A program made the translations under genes and the position numbers. The notes below the pieces were generated by a model. The model was given only the letters and a program-made list of their open reading frames with translations. It ran no database searches and was not told the origin of the DNA. From Artemia franciscana (taxonomy: Eukaryota > Arthropoda > Branchiopoda > Anostraca > Artemiidae), in assembly GCF_032884065.1 (NCBI RefSeq), contig NC_088872.1:34940917-35004916 (forward strand): a stretch of 64,000 nucleotides of DNA. The letters are read 5' to 3'. This document shows, piece after piece, positions 21,573 through 32,679 of this stretch; the stretch's first letter is position 1, and each line of letters begins with the position of its first letter.

Positions 21573-23277
21573 CAAACAGTTCGTGGTAACGAACTGTAGT
21601 AAGGAGCGACCCAGCTCAATAGTAACCAAAACTCAAAAAAATGGAATTTTGATACCAATAGCTACATCAAAAGAATCGCATTTTAATGCTGGTTTTAAAT
21701 ATATAAGTTTCATCAAGTTTAGTCTTACCCATCAAAAGTTAAGAGCCTGAGAAAATTTGCGTTATTTTAGAAAATAGGGGGAAACGCCCCCTAAAAGTCA
21801 TAGAATCTCAACGAAAATCACACCATCAGATTCAGCGTATCAGAGAACCCTACTGTAGAAGTTTCGAGCTCCTATCTACAAAAATGTGGAATTTTGCATT
21901 TTTTGCCAGAAGGCAGATCACGGATGCGTGTTTATTTGTTTTTTTGTTTTTTTGTTTGTTTTTTTTCCCAGGGGTGATCGTATCGACCCAGTTGTCCTAG
22001 AATGTTGCAAGAGGGCTCATTCTAACGGAAAGGAAAAGTTCTAGTGCCCTTTTTAAGTGACCAAAAAAATTGGAGGGCACCTAGGCCCCCTCCCACGCTA
22101 ATTATTTTCCCAAAGTCAACGGATCAAAATTCTGAGATAGCCATTTTATTCAACGTAGTCGGAAAACCTTATAACTATGTCTTTGGGGACGACTTACTCC
22201 CCCACAGTCCCCGTGGGAGGGGCAACAAGTTACAAACTTTGACCTGTGCTTACATATAGTAATGGTTATTGGGAAGTATACGGGCGTTTTCAGGAGGATT
22301 TTTTTGGTTTTTGGGAGGGGTTGAGAAGAGGGGGATATGCTGGGGGAACTTTCCTTCGAGAATTTGTAATGGGAGAAGAAAATTTCCATGAAGGGAGAGC
22401 AGGATTTACTAGCATTATTTTAAAAAAACAATTAAAAAATAAAAGTGAAAAAGCTTTTTCAGCTGGAAGTAAGGAACAGCAATAAAACTTAAAACAAACA
22501 GAAGTTATTACCCATATGAGAGGCTCACCTCCTTCTAATACCTCGCTCTTTACGCTAAAGTATTTTCGGTAATTTCAACTACTTATTCTTCGGCTTTTGT
22601 GATTCAGGGGGTCATTCTTAATGAATTGGGATAAAATTTAAGCTTTAGTGTAAAGAGCGAGGTACTGACGATGGGGCGAATCCCCTCATATATGTAATAA
22701 AAACCTGAGAATACAAAAGTTCTTTACGTAAGCTAATTTATAAGTTACGTAAATCTTTTACCAATAAAAAGATTCGTAAAAAATTAAAAGTTCTAGTTGC
22801 CTTTTTAATTAACCAAAAAATCGGGGGGCAACTAGGCTTAGTCCCCCGCTCTTTTTTCTCAAAATGATTCGATCAAAATTATGAGAAAGCCATCGAGCCA
22901 AAAAAAAAATATGCAAATTTCGTTTTGATTATTCCTCTGCGGAGAGCCAAAATCAAAACATGCATTGATTCAAAAACGTTCAGAAATTAAATAAAAAAAA
23001 CAAGTTATTTCAACTGAAAGTAAGGAGTGACATCAAAACTTAAAACGCACAGAAATTACTTCGTATATGAAAGAGGCTGCTTCCTCATCAACGCCCCGCT
23101 TTTTACGCTAAAGTTTTTTACTGTTTTAGAAAGAAGAATTGAGAGAAAGAGTCAAACTTTAGCGTAAAGAGCGGGGCGTTGATGAGGAAGCAGCCTCTTT
23201 CATATACGAAGTAATTTCTGTGCGTTTTAAGTTTTGATGTCACTCCTTACTTTCAGTTGAAAAAACTTGTTTTTTTT
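21573..23277 (+). mobile_element. X element, full-length, nested in Y
   Basis: About 1.7 kb. It starts TCAAACAGTTCG with the terminal hairpin. It then carries the T-rich tract (21930-21965), the GGAGGGCACCTAGG block (22070), the GGGGGAGT block, a first hairpin (22510-22700) and the terminal palindrome (22990-23275). The left flank (21537-21572) and right flank (23278-23480) match sequence that is continuous at 17636-17850, which fixes both ends. It has no coding capacity. Its class is uncertain: there is no clear target duplication. 'AGTAAGGAGCGAC' near the 5' end reappears inverted near the 3' end. Confidence 0.75.
22990..23275. repeat. long palindrome (X terminal hairpin)
   Basis: Arms of about 115-130 bases with a loop of about 40. 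Both arms share variants that other copies lack: GGAGTGACATC, CGCACAG and GAAAGAGGCTGC. The arms therefore resemble each other more than either resembles the family consensus. Confidence 0.75.
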
Positions 23278-23490
23278 ATTTAATTAGATTTAGAATCGGG
23301 TCGACGATGATTGACCTTACAAATCAAACCACTTACTCCTTTTCCAGAAAAAAACAACGAGCGACACTATGAATCGAACCGTAGCCTCCGTGGACATAAA
23401 ATTTTATATATAGTGTGCTAACCCCTCGGGAAAAACATGGCTGAAATTTGAGCAAAAATATTTATTTGTTTTAAGTTTGTGAAATAAATA
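23278..23490 (+). repeat. repeat Y, tail fragment
   Basis: Continues Y where the X insertion at 21573-23277 broke it (TCGACGATGATTG, the tRNA-like segment 23358-23436, then 'gaaataaatatctac'). It ends abruptly at the next X palindrome. Confidence 0.6.
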
Positions 23491-23499
23491 TCTACGCCA

Positions 23500-24625
23500 C
23501 GTTTTCAACGCCAACGCTTTCCTCAACGCCAACTTTTCCTCCTCAACGCCACGCTTTTTGCGCTAAAGTTTGACTCTTTCTCTTAACTCTACATTTTAAA
23601 ACAGTAAAAACCTTTAGCGTAAAGAGTGGGGCGTTGAGGAGGAAAACCCCTAAAAACGTAATTTCTGTTCGTTTTAAGTTTTAATGTCGTTTCTTGCTTT
23701 CATTTAAAAAAACTTGTTTTTTTTTGTTTACTTTCTGGACATTTTTGAATTAATGCATTTTTTTTTATCTTGGCTCTCCGCACATAAAAAATTAAAACGA
23801 AATTTGCATATTAATTTTTTTTGGGCTAAATGGCTTTTTTATAGTTTTAACCGGAAGATTTTGAGAAAAAAAGGAGCGAGAGAGGAAGCCTAGTTGCCCT
23901 CCAATTTCTTGATTACTTAAAAAGGCAACTATAATTTTTCACGAACGTTTTTATAAGTAAAAAATATACGTAGCTTACTAGTTAACTTATGTAACAAACT
24001 TCTATTTTCGTATATTTTCATTGCATATAAGAGGGGGCCCGCCCCTCGTCGATACCTTGCTCTTTACACTAAAGCTTGAATTCTGTCCCAATTCCTTAAG
24101 AATGACCGTTGAATCACAAAGGCCTTAGTATAAATAGTTGGAATTACCAAGAACACTTTAGCGTAAAGAGTGAGGTATTACGAGGAGGTAAACCCCTCAT
24201 ATGCGTAAAAATTTCTGTTCGTTTTGAGTTTTAATGCTGCTCCTCACTTACAGTAGAGAAAAATTTCCATATTTATTTTTTCCTTGTTTTTTAAATAGTG
24301 CTAGAAAATCCTGCGCCCCTTCCATTGAAAATCTCTTTCCCCATGGAAAGATCCTCCCATGTAACCCCCCCTAAACTCTCCCCCTAAACCAAAATAAATC
24401 CCCCAGAAAACATCTGTACACTTCTCATTAACCATGACTATATGTAAACACAGGTCAAAGTTTATAACTTGCAGCCCCTCCCACAGGGACTGCAGGGGAG
24501 TAAGTCGTCCCCAAAGACACAGTTATTATGTTTTTCGACTATGGTGAACAAAATGACTATCTCAGAATTCTGATCAAGTGATTTTGAGGAAAAAATGAGG
24601 GTGGGAGGGGGATAAAATTTCATTT
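23500..24625 (-). mobile_element. X element, reverse copy, second block
   Basis: Terminal palindrome at 23500-23720 with a shortened left arm, then a reverse X body ending at the shared hairpin 24625-24665. Matches 18860-20045 in arrangement and sequence. Confidence 0.65.
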
Positions 24626-25512
24626 TACGACGGGATAAAAATTTCATTTTATCCCGTCGTAAAATTGTCTGAATTGATTTTCTGAGTCTGTTCGTTTTGT
24701 ATTTTTTCGGCCAGTAGGCCTATTTGTTTTATTTCTGACGTTTACGGCCGTTATTACTGACGTTTATTTCGTTACGGAATATTTCACTAAACTACAAATC
24801 CAATTGATACCCTTTTATACTACTGGTTGTACTAGGTACCAATTGCATTATTTCTATATCTATCTCTGTCTCTCTGCCTTGGTGTCCTGTTTTATGAAAT
24901 AATTGTTTTTAATACAGGATGTGAACTAGATCGTGATCTTCATGTTTTTAGTTAGGTATACTACTGTCTTTGTGAAAGATGCAAATGTAGAAACTAGGTC
25001 AAATCTGAAAATGAAAATGTTTTCTTTGTTGTATTGCAGTAATTTTTCTTGGGCTAATATCTATCTCAATTGAGTTTTCCCTTTGGCTGATAGACATTGA
25101 CCATGTTTTTCAATTCGATCCTTCCGACGTAGATTTAAAGCTCAGATAACACAAATTGCTTCAATTCCTATCAAAGTAATTCCTCAAATGGTCAAATTTA
25201 ATTCCTGTAATATCAGTTTTTTTTCTAATTCTTTTGAAAAATTGTCAACATTCTAATTACTGGTCGGCATTATGTAGGCTTTTTAGTTGTGTTTTTATTC
25301 CTAAAAACTCTTCTAGGCAAAGCCCAGGAAATTCTCCTAATACTATTGTAGTATTTTATCGGTTAACCAAACTCCTAACAAAAATTAGTTCAAAATTTTC
25401 TGTTATCTTTACATAGTACTTCTTACAGAATAGCAACTTAGCCCAAATCTTTGAAAAAACACGAGTTCGTCTTACTACCAGTGTTAGATAGTGTCTTTCA
25501 TTTTACTACAAC
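24625..25512. repeat. junction hairpin and block U, copy 2
   Basis: Second copy of the 20050-20948 interval, differing by scattered substitutions and small indels (for example a 3-base loss near 25310). Same neighbours on both sides. Confidence 0.6.
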
Positions 25513-25514
25513 CA

Positions 25515-25695
25515 GTATCAAACAGTTCGTGGTAACGAACTGTAGTAAAGAGCTACCCGGCTCAATAGTAACCAAAACTAAAAAAAAAAAGGAATTTTTA
25601 TACTAATAGCAACATCAAAAGAATCAAATTTTAATGCTCATTTTAAATATATAAGTTTTATCAAGTTTAGTCTTACCCATATTTAAATAAAAAAA
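25515..25695 (+). mobile_element. X element 5' stub
   Basis: Terminal hairpin plus about 160 bases, with the same internal break as at 20953. The palindrome that follows in the first block is lost, and the stub runs into a reverse X at about 25700. Confidence 0.6.
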
Positions 25696-25699
25696 AACA

Positions 25700-26872
25700 G
25701 TTTTTTTTTATTAGCTTAAGTAACGAACTTTTGTATCCCTGTGTTTTTATGACATATATGAGGGGGTTCACCCCCTTATCAGTACCTTGCTCTTTACACT
25801 AAAGCTTAAATTTTGTCCAAGTTCATTAAGAATGACCCCTGAATCACAACAGCCGTAGAATAAGTAGTTGGAATTACTAAAAATAATTTAGCGTAATGAG
25901 CAAGGTATTAGGAGGAGGTGAGCCCCTAATATGCGTAATAATTTCTGTCCGTTTTAAGTTTAAATGCTGCTCCTTACTTCCAATTGAAAAAACTTTTTCA
26001 TATTTATTTTTCCACTGTTTTTTCTTAAATAATGCTGGAAAATCCTGCGCTCCCTTCATGGAAATATTCTTCCCACATGACAAATTCCTTGATGGAAAGC
26101 TCCCCCAACATATCTCCCTCTTGTCAACCCGTCCCCCCAACCAAAAAAAAATCCCTGGAAACGTCTGTACACTTCCCAATAACCATTACTATATGTAAGC
26201 AGAGGTGAAAGTTTTTAACTTGTAGCCCCTCCTAAAGGGACTGTGGGGAAGTAAGTCGTCCCCAAAGACATAGTTATAAAGTTTTTAGACTACACAGAAT
26301 ATTTTAGACTACACAGGCTATCCCAGAATTTTCATCCGTTGACTTTGAGAAAATAATTATCGTGGGAGGGGGCCTAGGTACCCTCCAATTTTTTGGTAAC
26401 ATAAAAAAGGGCACTAGAACTTTTCATTTCCATGAGAATAAGCCCTCTCGCAACATTCTAGGACAACTGGGTCGATACGATCACCCCTGGAAAAAAAAAA
26501 ACAACGAATAAACACGCATCCGTGATCTGCCTTCTGGCAAAAATACAAAATTCCTTATTTTTGTAGATATGAGCTTGAAACTTCTACAATAAGGTTCTCT
26601 GATACGCTGAATCTAATGGTGTGATTTTCATTAAGATTCTATGACTCTTACGGGGTGCTTCCCTCTATTTTCTAAAATAAGTCAAATTTTCTCAGGTTCG
26701 TAGGTTTTGAAGGGTAAGACTAAACTTGATGAAACTTATATATTTAAAATCAGCATTAAAATATGATTCTTTTGATGTAGCAATTGGTATAAAAAATTAG
26801 TTTTTTAGAGTTTTGTTTATTATTGAGCCGGGTCGCTCCTTGCTACAGTTCGTTGCCACGGACTGTTTGAAA
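25700..26872 (-). mobile_element. X element, reverse, palindrome missing
   Basis: Body from the AACGAACTTTTGTAT block to the 5' terminal hairpin (26845-26872, CAGTTCGTTGCCACGGACTG). The internal hairpin is at 25765-25925. The 3' palindrome is absent. Confidence 0.65.
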
Positions 26873-28425
26873 AATTATGAGCCTGAGAAAATTTTTCTTA
26901 TTTTAGAAAATAGGAAAAACCCCTAAAAGTCACATAATCTTAAAAAAACTCAAAACATCAGATTCAGCTTATCAGAGAACCCTATTGTAAAAGTTTCAAG
27001 CTCCTATCTTCAAAAATGTGGAATTTTGTATTTTTTGCCAGAAGGCAGATCACGGAAGCGTGTTTAATTGTTTGTTTGTTGTCTTTTTCCCCAGGGGTGA
27101 TCGTATCGAAACAGTGGTCCTAGAATCTTGAAAGAGGGCTCATTCTAACAGAAATGAAATGCTCTAGTGCCCTTTTTGAGTGACCAATAAAACTGGAGGG
27201 GACCTAGGCCCCCTCCCACGCTAATTATTTTCCCAAAGTCACCGGACCAAAATTTTGAGATAGCCATTTTATTCAGTGTAGTAAAAAAAACGATATAACT
27301 ATGTCTTTGAGGACGACTTACTCCCCACAGTCCCCGTGGGAGGGGCTACAAGTTACAAACTTTAACCAGAGCTTACACATAGTAATGGTTATTTGGAAGC
27401 GTACATATTTTTTCAGGGAGATTTCAAGGTCGTGGGCGGTTGATAAGAGGGGGATATGTTGGGGGAACTTTCTTTGGAGGAATTTGTCATGGGGGAAGAA
27501 GTTTTCATGAAGGGAGCGTAGGATTTTCTAGTATTATTTTAAAAAAACAATGAAAAAATAAATATGAAAAAGCTTTTTCAACTGAAAGTAAGGAGAAGCA
27601 TTAAAACTTAAAAGGAACAGGAATTATTACGCATATGATGGGCTTCCCTCTTTCTAATACCCCGCATTTTAAGCTAAAGTATTTTTAGTAATTTCAACTA
27701 TTTATTCTACGGCTTTTGCGATTCAGGGGTCATTATCAAGAAATTGGCACAAAATTTAAGCTTTAGCGTAAAGAGCGAGGCACTGACGAGGGGGTGAACC
27801 CCCTGAGATACGTGATAAAAATATGAGAATACAAAAGTTTGTTACGTTGGCTAATTTGTAAGTTACCTACATATGATACTAATAAAACGTTCGTAAAAAA
27901 TTCGTTAAGTAAGTTACGAATATTTTTACTAATAAAAACATTTGTAAAAATTTAAAAATTCTAGTTACCTTTTTAAGTAACCAGAAAATCGGAGGGCAAC
28001 TAGGCCTCCTCTCCCGCTCCTTTTTTCTCAAAATCATTCGATCCAAATTATGAGAAAGCCATTTAGCCATAAAAATAAATAAGCAAATTATGTTTCAATT
28101 ATTCATCTGCTGAGAGCCAAAATCAAAACCTGCATTGATTCAAAAAATTTTGAAATTAAATTTTAAAAAACAAGTTTTTTTTTAACGAAAAGTAAGGAGC
28201 AGCATTAAAACTTAAAACGGACAGAAATTACTTCGTATATGAAAAGGGCTTTTCCTCATCAACGCCCCGCTCTTTACACTAAAGTTTTTTAATGTTTTAA
28301 AAAGTAAAGTTAAGAGGTAGAGTCAAACTCTAGCACAAAGAGCGGGGCGTTGATGAGGAAGCAGCCCCTTTCATATACTAAGCAATTTCTGTTCGTTTTT
28401 AATTTTCAATGGCGCTCCTCACTAT
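26873..28425 (+). mobile_element. X element, forward, 5' end missing
   Basis: Starts inside X ('atgagcctgagaaaattt') directly against the previous copy's terminus, forming a head-to-head X pair. It ends with the terminal palindrome at 28170-28425, whose arms share ATCAACGCCCCGCTC. Confidence 0.65.
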
Positions 28426-28429
28426 CCTC

Positions 28430-30340
28430 ACTATACTCACTATCACTATAAAAGTACCACACTAATTTTCCCGACGTGCCAGGACCTGCATCATCACTAG
28501 TAAATATATCTTTAAATAGGGAAGGGTCTTAGTTGTTTACTATAATGACGATATTTCTAAATACCCTTTTCCTAACCCCACCAAGGTTCGGGGAAAAACA
28601 ATCTATTACGATCATAGAAAATAATTCGCTGTTATTACCAGTGTCAATTCTAAATATCAGCTCCGAATTTTAAAAACGCACTCTCAACACGAATTAAGTT
28701 TAAAAATATATGCATAAATAAAAAGTTTGGTTGCCTCTAACTTGACCCACTTTTGACGTGGCAAATTAAATGTATGAAAATCCAAAATGAAACTTACTTT
28801 AAGCATAAATTATACTTCAATGGTGAGAGTTAGCTAGATAAAAATACAATTTCAAACCAACTTCTTCTCTTTTGCAAAATTAATTTAAAAACGGGCTAGC
28901 CTCCAAAAGCTTTTAACTTTAAAAATTGAAAATATATTGAAGGTTAATCTATGTTAAAATAAAAGGGACATTTATCTGATAAAAAAGGGCCATCCGCAAC
29001 TTAGATAACCCATACAGTTTACTCCATTTTCAATTGAATTAACACCATTTTAAATATAAAATCCTCCATATTTTTACAATTTCCCATCCTAAGCTTTAAG
29101 GTCAAAAAAGGTCTTGTGAAATAAGAATTTGATAAATTTCTAACATAAGAGTTTAATTGTATTCCATTTTCCCTATATATATATTTTTTCCCTATTTTCT
29201 TTGGTTCAATGGTGTGCCTTAGCATTCTAGAAAAATGTGGTTTGTATAATAGATCTGTATTTTTCATTTTGCTTAAAAGTTTTACCATTTATTAGTAAAT
29301 AATTTTATTAAACAAATTTCCCAATCGAAAACCATATATTTATTAACATATAATTTACTATCAATGAAATCCATTATTATTTTTCCTTCTGAAAATATGA
29401 CACAGTAAATTTTATACGGATTAGCAGGTATTTGTTCTAATAATAGTTTAGTTTATATATCAGAGCTTGATCCACTTCGATAAATATTCGACTCATGATT
29501 TTAAAATATCAAAACAAATGAAAAGATATCCTTTTTTATGCTCAACTATAAAAAATTTTATGTTTATGTCCTAACTGTCAAATCGTTGATAAGCGCTAGA
29601 ATAATTTTGACCAGGATAAATGAAATCACATTTAAAATCGTCCTGTGGATATTCATATTCATTTAATCTCACTTTTATTCTATAAGTGCTCATATTGTCG
29701 TTTACCATATTGTTTTGCGTATTACTGTTATCTTTTTCAGATTTCTCAGGCATAGAAAGATAGATAGATAATTTTTATTTGCAACAGTTAAATAAATAAA
29801 TATGACAAACCAGTGCACATGCCTGGTGGCAGATTAATAATTTTAATAATAATTTTAGTTGTATTATTTCGTTCACTGACTAGCATCCATGTTAATTCTT
29901 TATCCATTTTATTATTAATTTTATAAGTATTACAAGCTTCCCATCTTAATTCAAATGAGCTGCCCTTTCCTTATCCAGCTTTTAGTTGTTATGCCTTCTT
30001 TGTTTATCCGGCTTCTAATTGAGTCACTATGGGTAAACTGGGATTTAATACTGGTAACATCCATTATAAATGCATTAAATTTACTTTAAAGTTCTGAGCT
30101 CCAGAGTTTATAATCATATTGGAAAAATATGTTCTCCTTAATATTATTTGATGTGTGACACCTCTAAAAACACGATTAATATCTTGAAAAATCCGAATAA
30201 TTGTGATTATAGTAAATAAATACTAACCACGTGACTCTCTTTTCTTTTATTCGATCCTTTAAATAGACCACTATTAAAAGTGATATTTCGCTTTGTTGTT
30301 ATGGTTCCACCACCAGCTGCAACAGGTGTAAAATTGCTTT
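28430..30340. other. low-repeat interval, no supported gene
   Basis: The least repetitive stretch of the window. Minus-strand open frames at 29019-29288 and 29571-29753 have plausible composition but no start context, splice signal or motif I can support. 29755-29790 (GATAGATAGATAATTTTTATTTGCAA) resembles, on the minus strand, the 3' tail of the CR1-like LINE at 32440, so a short LINE stub may end there. A short CACTAT-rich run is at 28418-28452. Confidence 0.4.
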
Positions 30341-31656
30341 CCGTATTTGTATAGGGCCGAACACAGGAAGAGTGGAGCCAGGATCGACAACCCTTAACTC
30401 CGAATATTTGAACTTCTTGGTCCCAAATCAACTTATCAGATCTTGTATTACGATTACCCCCCACCCTTCACCCGCAAACGAAATTTATTTGTGACTTCCA
30501 CTCTAGAAATTTTACTCTAGACACAATGCCTCACTATTAAACCGTTCAACTACGAATGAAAAACCTAATCGTAATGAAAATTAATACCCTACTATATATT
30601 ATCCGTAATAGCTACAATCCTCTAACAGAAATTTTTAGATGACATCCTTTAGTTTATTCGTCCTCTGATTTTGTCCCATATTTAGAAAAGCGTGGAACGG
30701 AAGAAAGAAATATGGACTACTTTTCTAAAAAAAAGCACCGAAAAGAAGATAATAAGCAATAAATGGAAATAAATTTTTAGTGCAATTTCAGCAGATGGGA
30801 TTCCTGGCTGAAAGGCCATGAAACATAGATCAGCTCCGCCGATTTGGACCTTAAGGATCTAGTGCCATCTTACTTACTTTTTACTATTTTACTTTACTTA
30901 ATTCATTCGGTTTCAGCAGAATTGCTTTTTATGCAGTTTCAGTAGAAGAGATGGCTGTCCTCCTCTTATTTCTGCAATTCTTTATTAATTTTAAGTTTCA
31001 ATAAATTATTCATTTTAGTTCAATTTAGGTTATAATTCATCTACCTACCAAAAAATTCATTTAATTTCATATTTAATGTAATTATTCATTTTAATTTCTA
31101 GGTTTTACTAGAGCTGTTTAATTTATTTTGGAAACCTCTTTTTGGAAAATATGTTTAATGAGTTCACTGAAGGATAAGGATATTTTACTAAGGTAACGCT
31201 AGAACATGGTCTCTGAAAGCAATGGATCGGAACTTAATATTGTTTATGGCTTGTGGTGAGACCAAATGCATGTAAATTCTAAGCATAACTTTAGCAGCTT
31301 TTTTATCCAAGCTAGGTAGATGTATCTACCTAGAACTCCTTTACAAAACCTTCCAGGGTGGGTGGCAATTGGGAGAAGATGCTTTTGTTAAATTTTTCTT
31401 ATAGTGTTGGAAAAGCTAGATATAACCTATATAATAAGTTTTGTTATTTCGTTTGTTTGTTTTTTTGTTGCTTTTTACACTAATTTGGAAACACTACTTT
31501 CTTTCTATAGATTTGATGGGTAAAAGAAATACAGCTCTAATAATAACAATCAAGAATAGAATAAATAGCTAAAACAATACCAAGTGGGTGAAAAAGACAT
31601 TTAATTTAAAAATAAATTAGGTACAAAACTTTTGTAAGTTAAAAACTTCATTCTCT

Positions 31657-31980
31657 CTAGCCCCAATACCGTCTGTGACCATAGCTGTACGGAGCGTATC
31701 CATAATATGGATAAGAATAACTATATGTTGGGTAATAATGACCATAATAATGATAAGGATAATAGCTATAGTGATGAGTTTCTGCTCCTTTCAGATCTCC
31801 TTCGACAGGAGCTTCCGATTCAGATGCTTCTCTTCTCAGCCTGTAACTAGGATCATCAAAGGAATAAACATCTCTGTTAGCTGTTAACCCTCTTTCCACT
31901 TCTTGAAAATCAATAGTCGGTTCCTTTGGATTATTTGGTTTGGCTAAGACTGCTGTGATATAAAGAGTAACAAGCAGAAT
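31657..31980 (-). CDS. Tyr-rich secreted peptide gene A, exon 2
   Basis: Acceptor TTTTTTCTAG, then codons in phase 0 with exon 1 (M-K-Y at 36515-36523); 110 residues in total. The signal peptide is ILLVTLYITAVLA|KP after MKY. The propeptide contains SFDDPSYRLRR (furin-type R-X-R-R). The mature part starts EASESEAPVEGDLKGAETHH, followed by repeats of the type YYPYHYYGHYYP and YSYPYYGYAPYSY, ending GHRRYWG. There are no stops or indels despite a 4.5-kb TE-filled intron. Against gene B about 15 of 107 codons differ in residue, none in the RLRR site or the RRYWG end. Function unknown. It acts outside the cell if the signal peptide is read correctly. Confidence 0.74.
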   Translation of the reverse strand: MLLVTLYITAVLAKPNNPKEPTIDFQEVERGLTANRDVYSFDDPSYRLRREASESEAPVEGDLKGAETHHYSYYPYHYYGHYYPTYSYSYPYYGYAPYSYGHRRYWG

Positions 31981-32679
31981 CTAGAAAAAAAGCGTTTAAA
32001 TAGATATAGATAGGTTTTTTAAAAATGTGTACATATCCTTTGGAGATCTGTATTCTACTAATGCTGCAAATACACCAAGAACAACTAGAAAAGTCAAGAG
32101 CAAACTTCAATAGGAATGCTATGGAAGCATTTGTAAGTTCTAATGCTGCATTCAACAGGAATATCAATTATGCTTAAAAACTTTATAAAGCTCATTCTTG
32201 AATATATTTTACAAACCATCTTAGCCTATTTCGTATTTTGGAATGAGCCTACAAGAAAATGGTAACAAATTTTAATTAATTTAATTCTTATTGAGTTTCA
32301 AAATTTGATTTGGGGATTTTGACCATAGGACAACTATTTAATTAATGAAAATTCAATCAAAAAATGCGGTTTTAGAATAAAATGTGTCAATACTGTATTG
32401 AATACAAGTAGGGAAGAAGATAAGATAAGATAATATTTATTTGCAAAAGGCTATCACAAGCTCTAAAGAGCCGAATTTGCTTTATATGTCACTAAACGCT
32501 AAGAAAAAAAAAATATCAAAATAGTACATTAAGTCAAACACTTAAAATTAAAAGGGATTAAAAAAGCAAAATCATCAAAGATAAAGGGCAACTTAACAAT
32601 TAAATTACAAAAACATTGCAGTAAATAAAAAAAGAATAAAAACGGCAATAGAGGAAAAGGGGAATTTGGCAATTAATCA

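Noticed and set aside
22044..22485. Open frames in X elements (also at 26.0, 44.4, 45.7 and 57.6 kb)
   Set aside because: They recur because X recurs, but lengths and reading frames change between copies and no motif is present.
29019..30464. Minus-strand frames at 29019-29288, 29571-29753 and 30207-30464 as host genes
   Set aside because: No promoter, splice or motif support. The third lies partly in arm A sequence whose counterpart in arm B is not open in the same frame.
31675..31887. Open frame opposite exon 2 of gene A
   Set aside because: Antisense of the Tyr codons (ATA-rich) giving an artificial Ile-rich frame.
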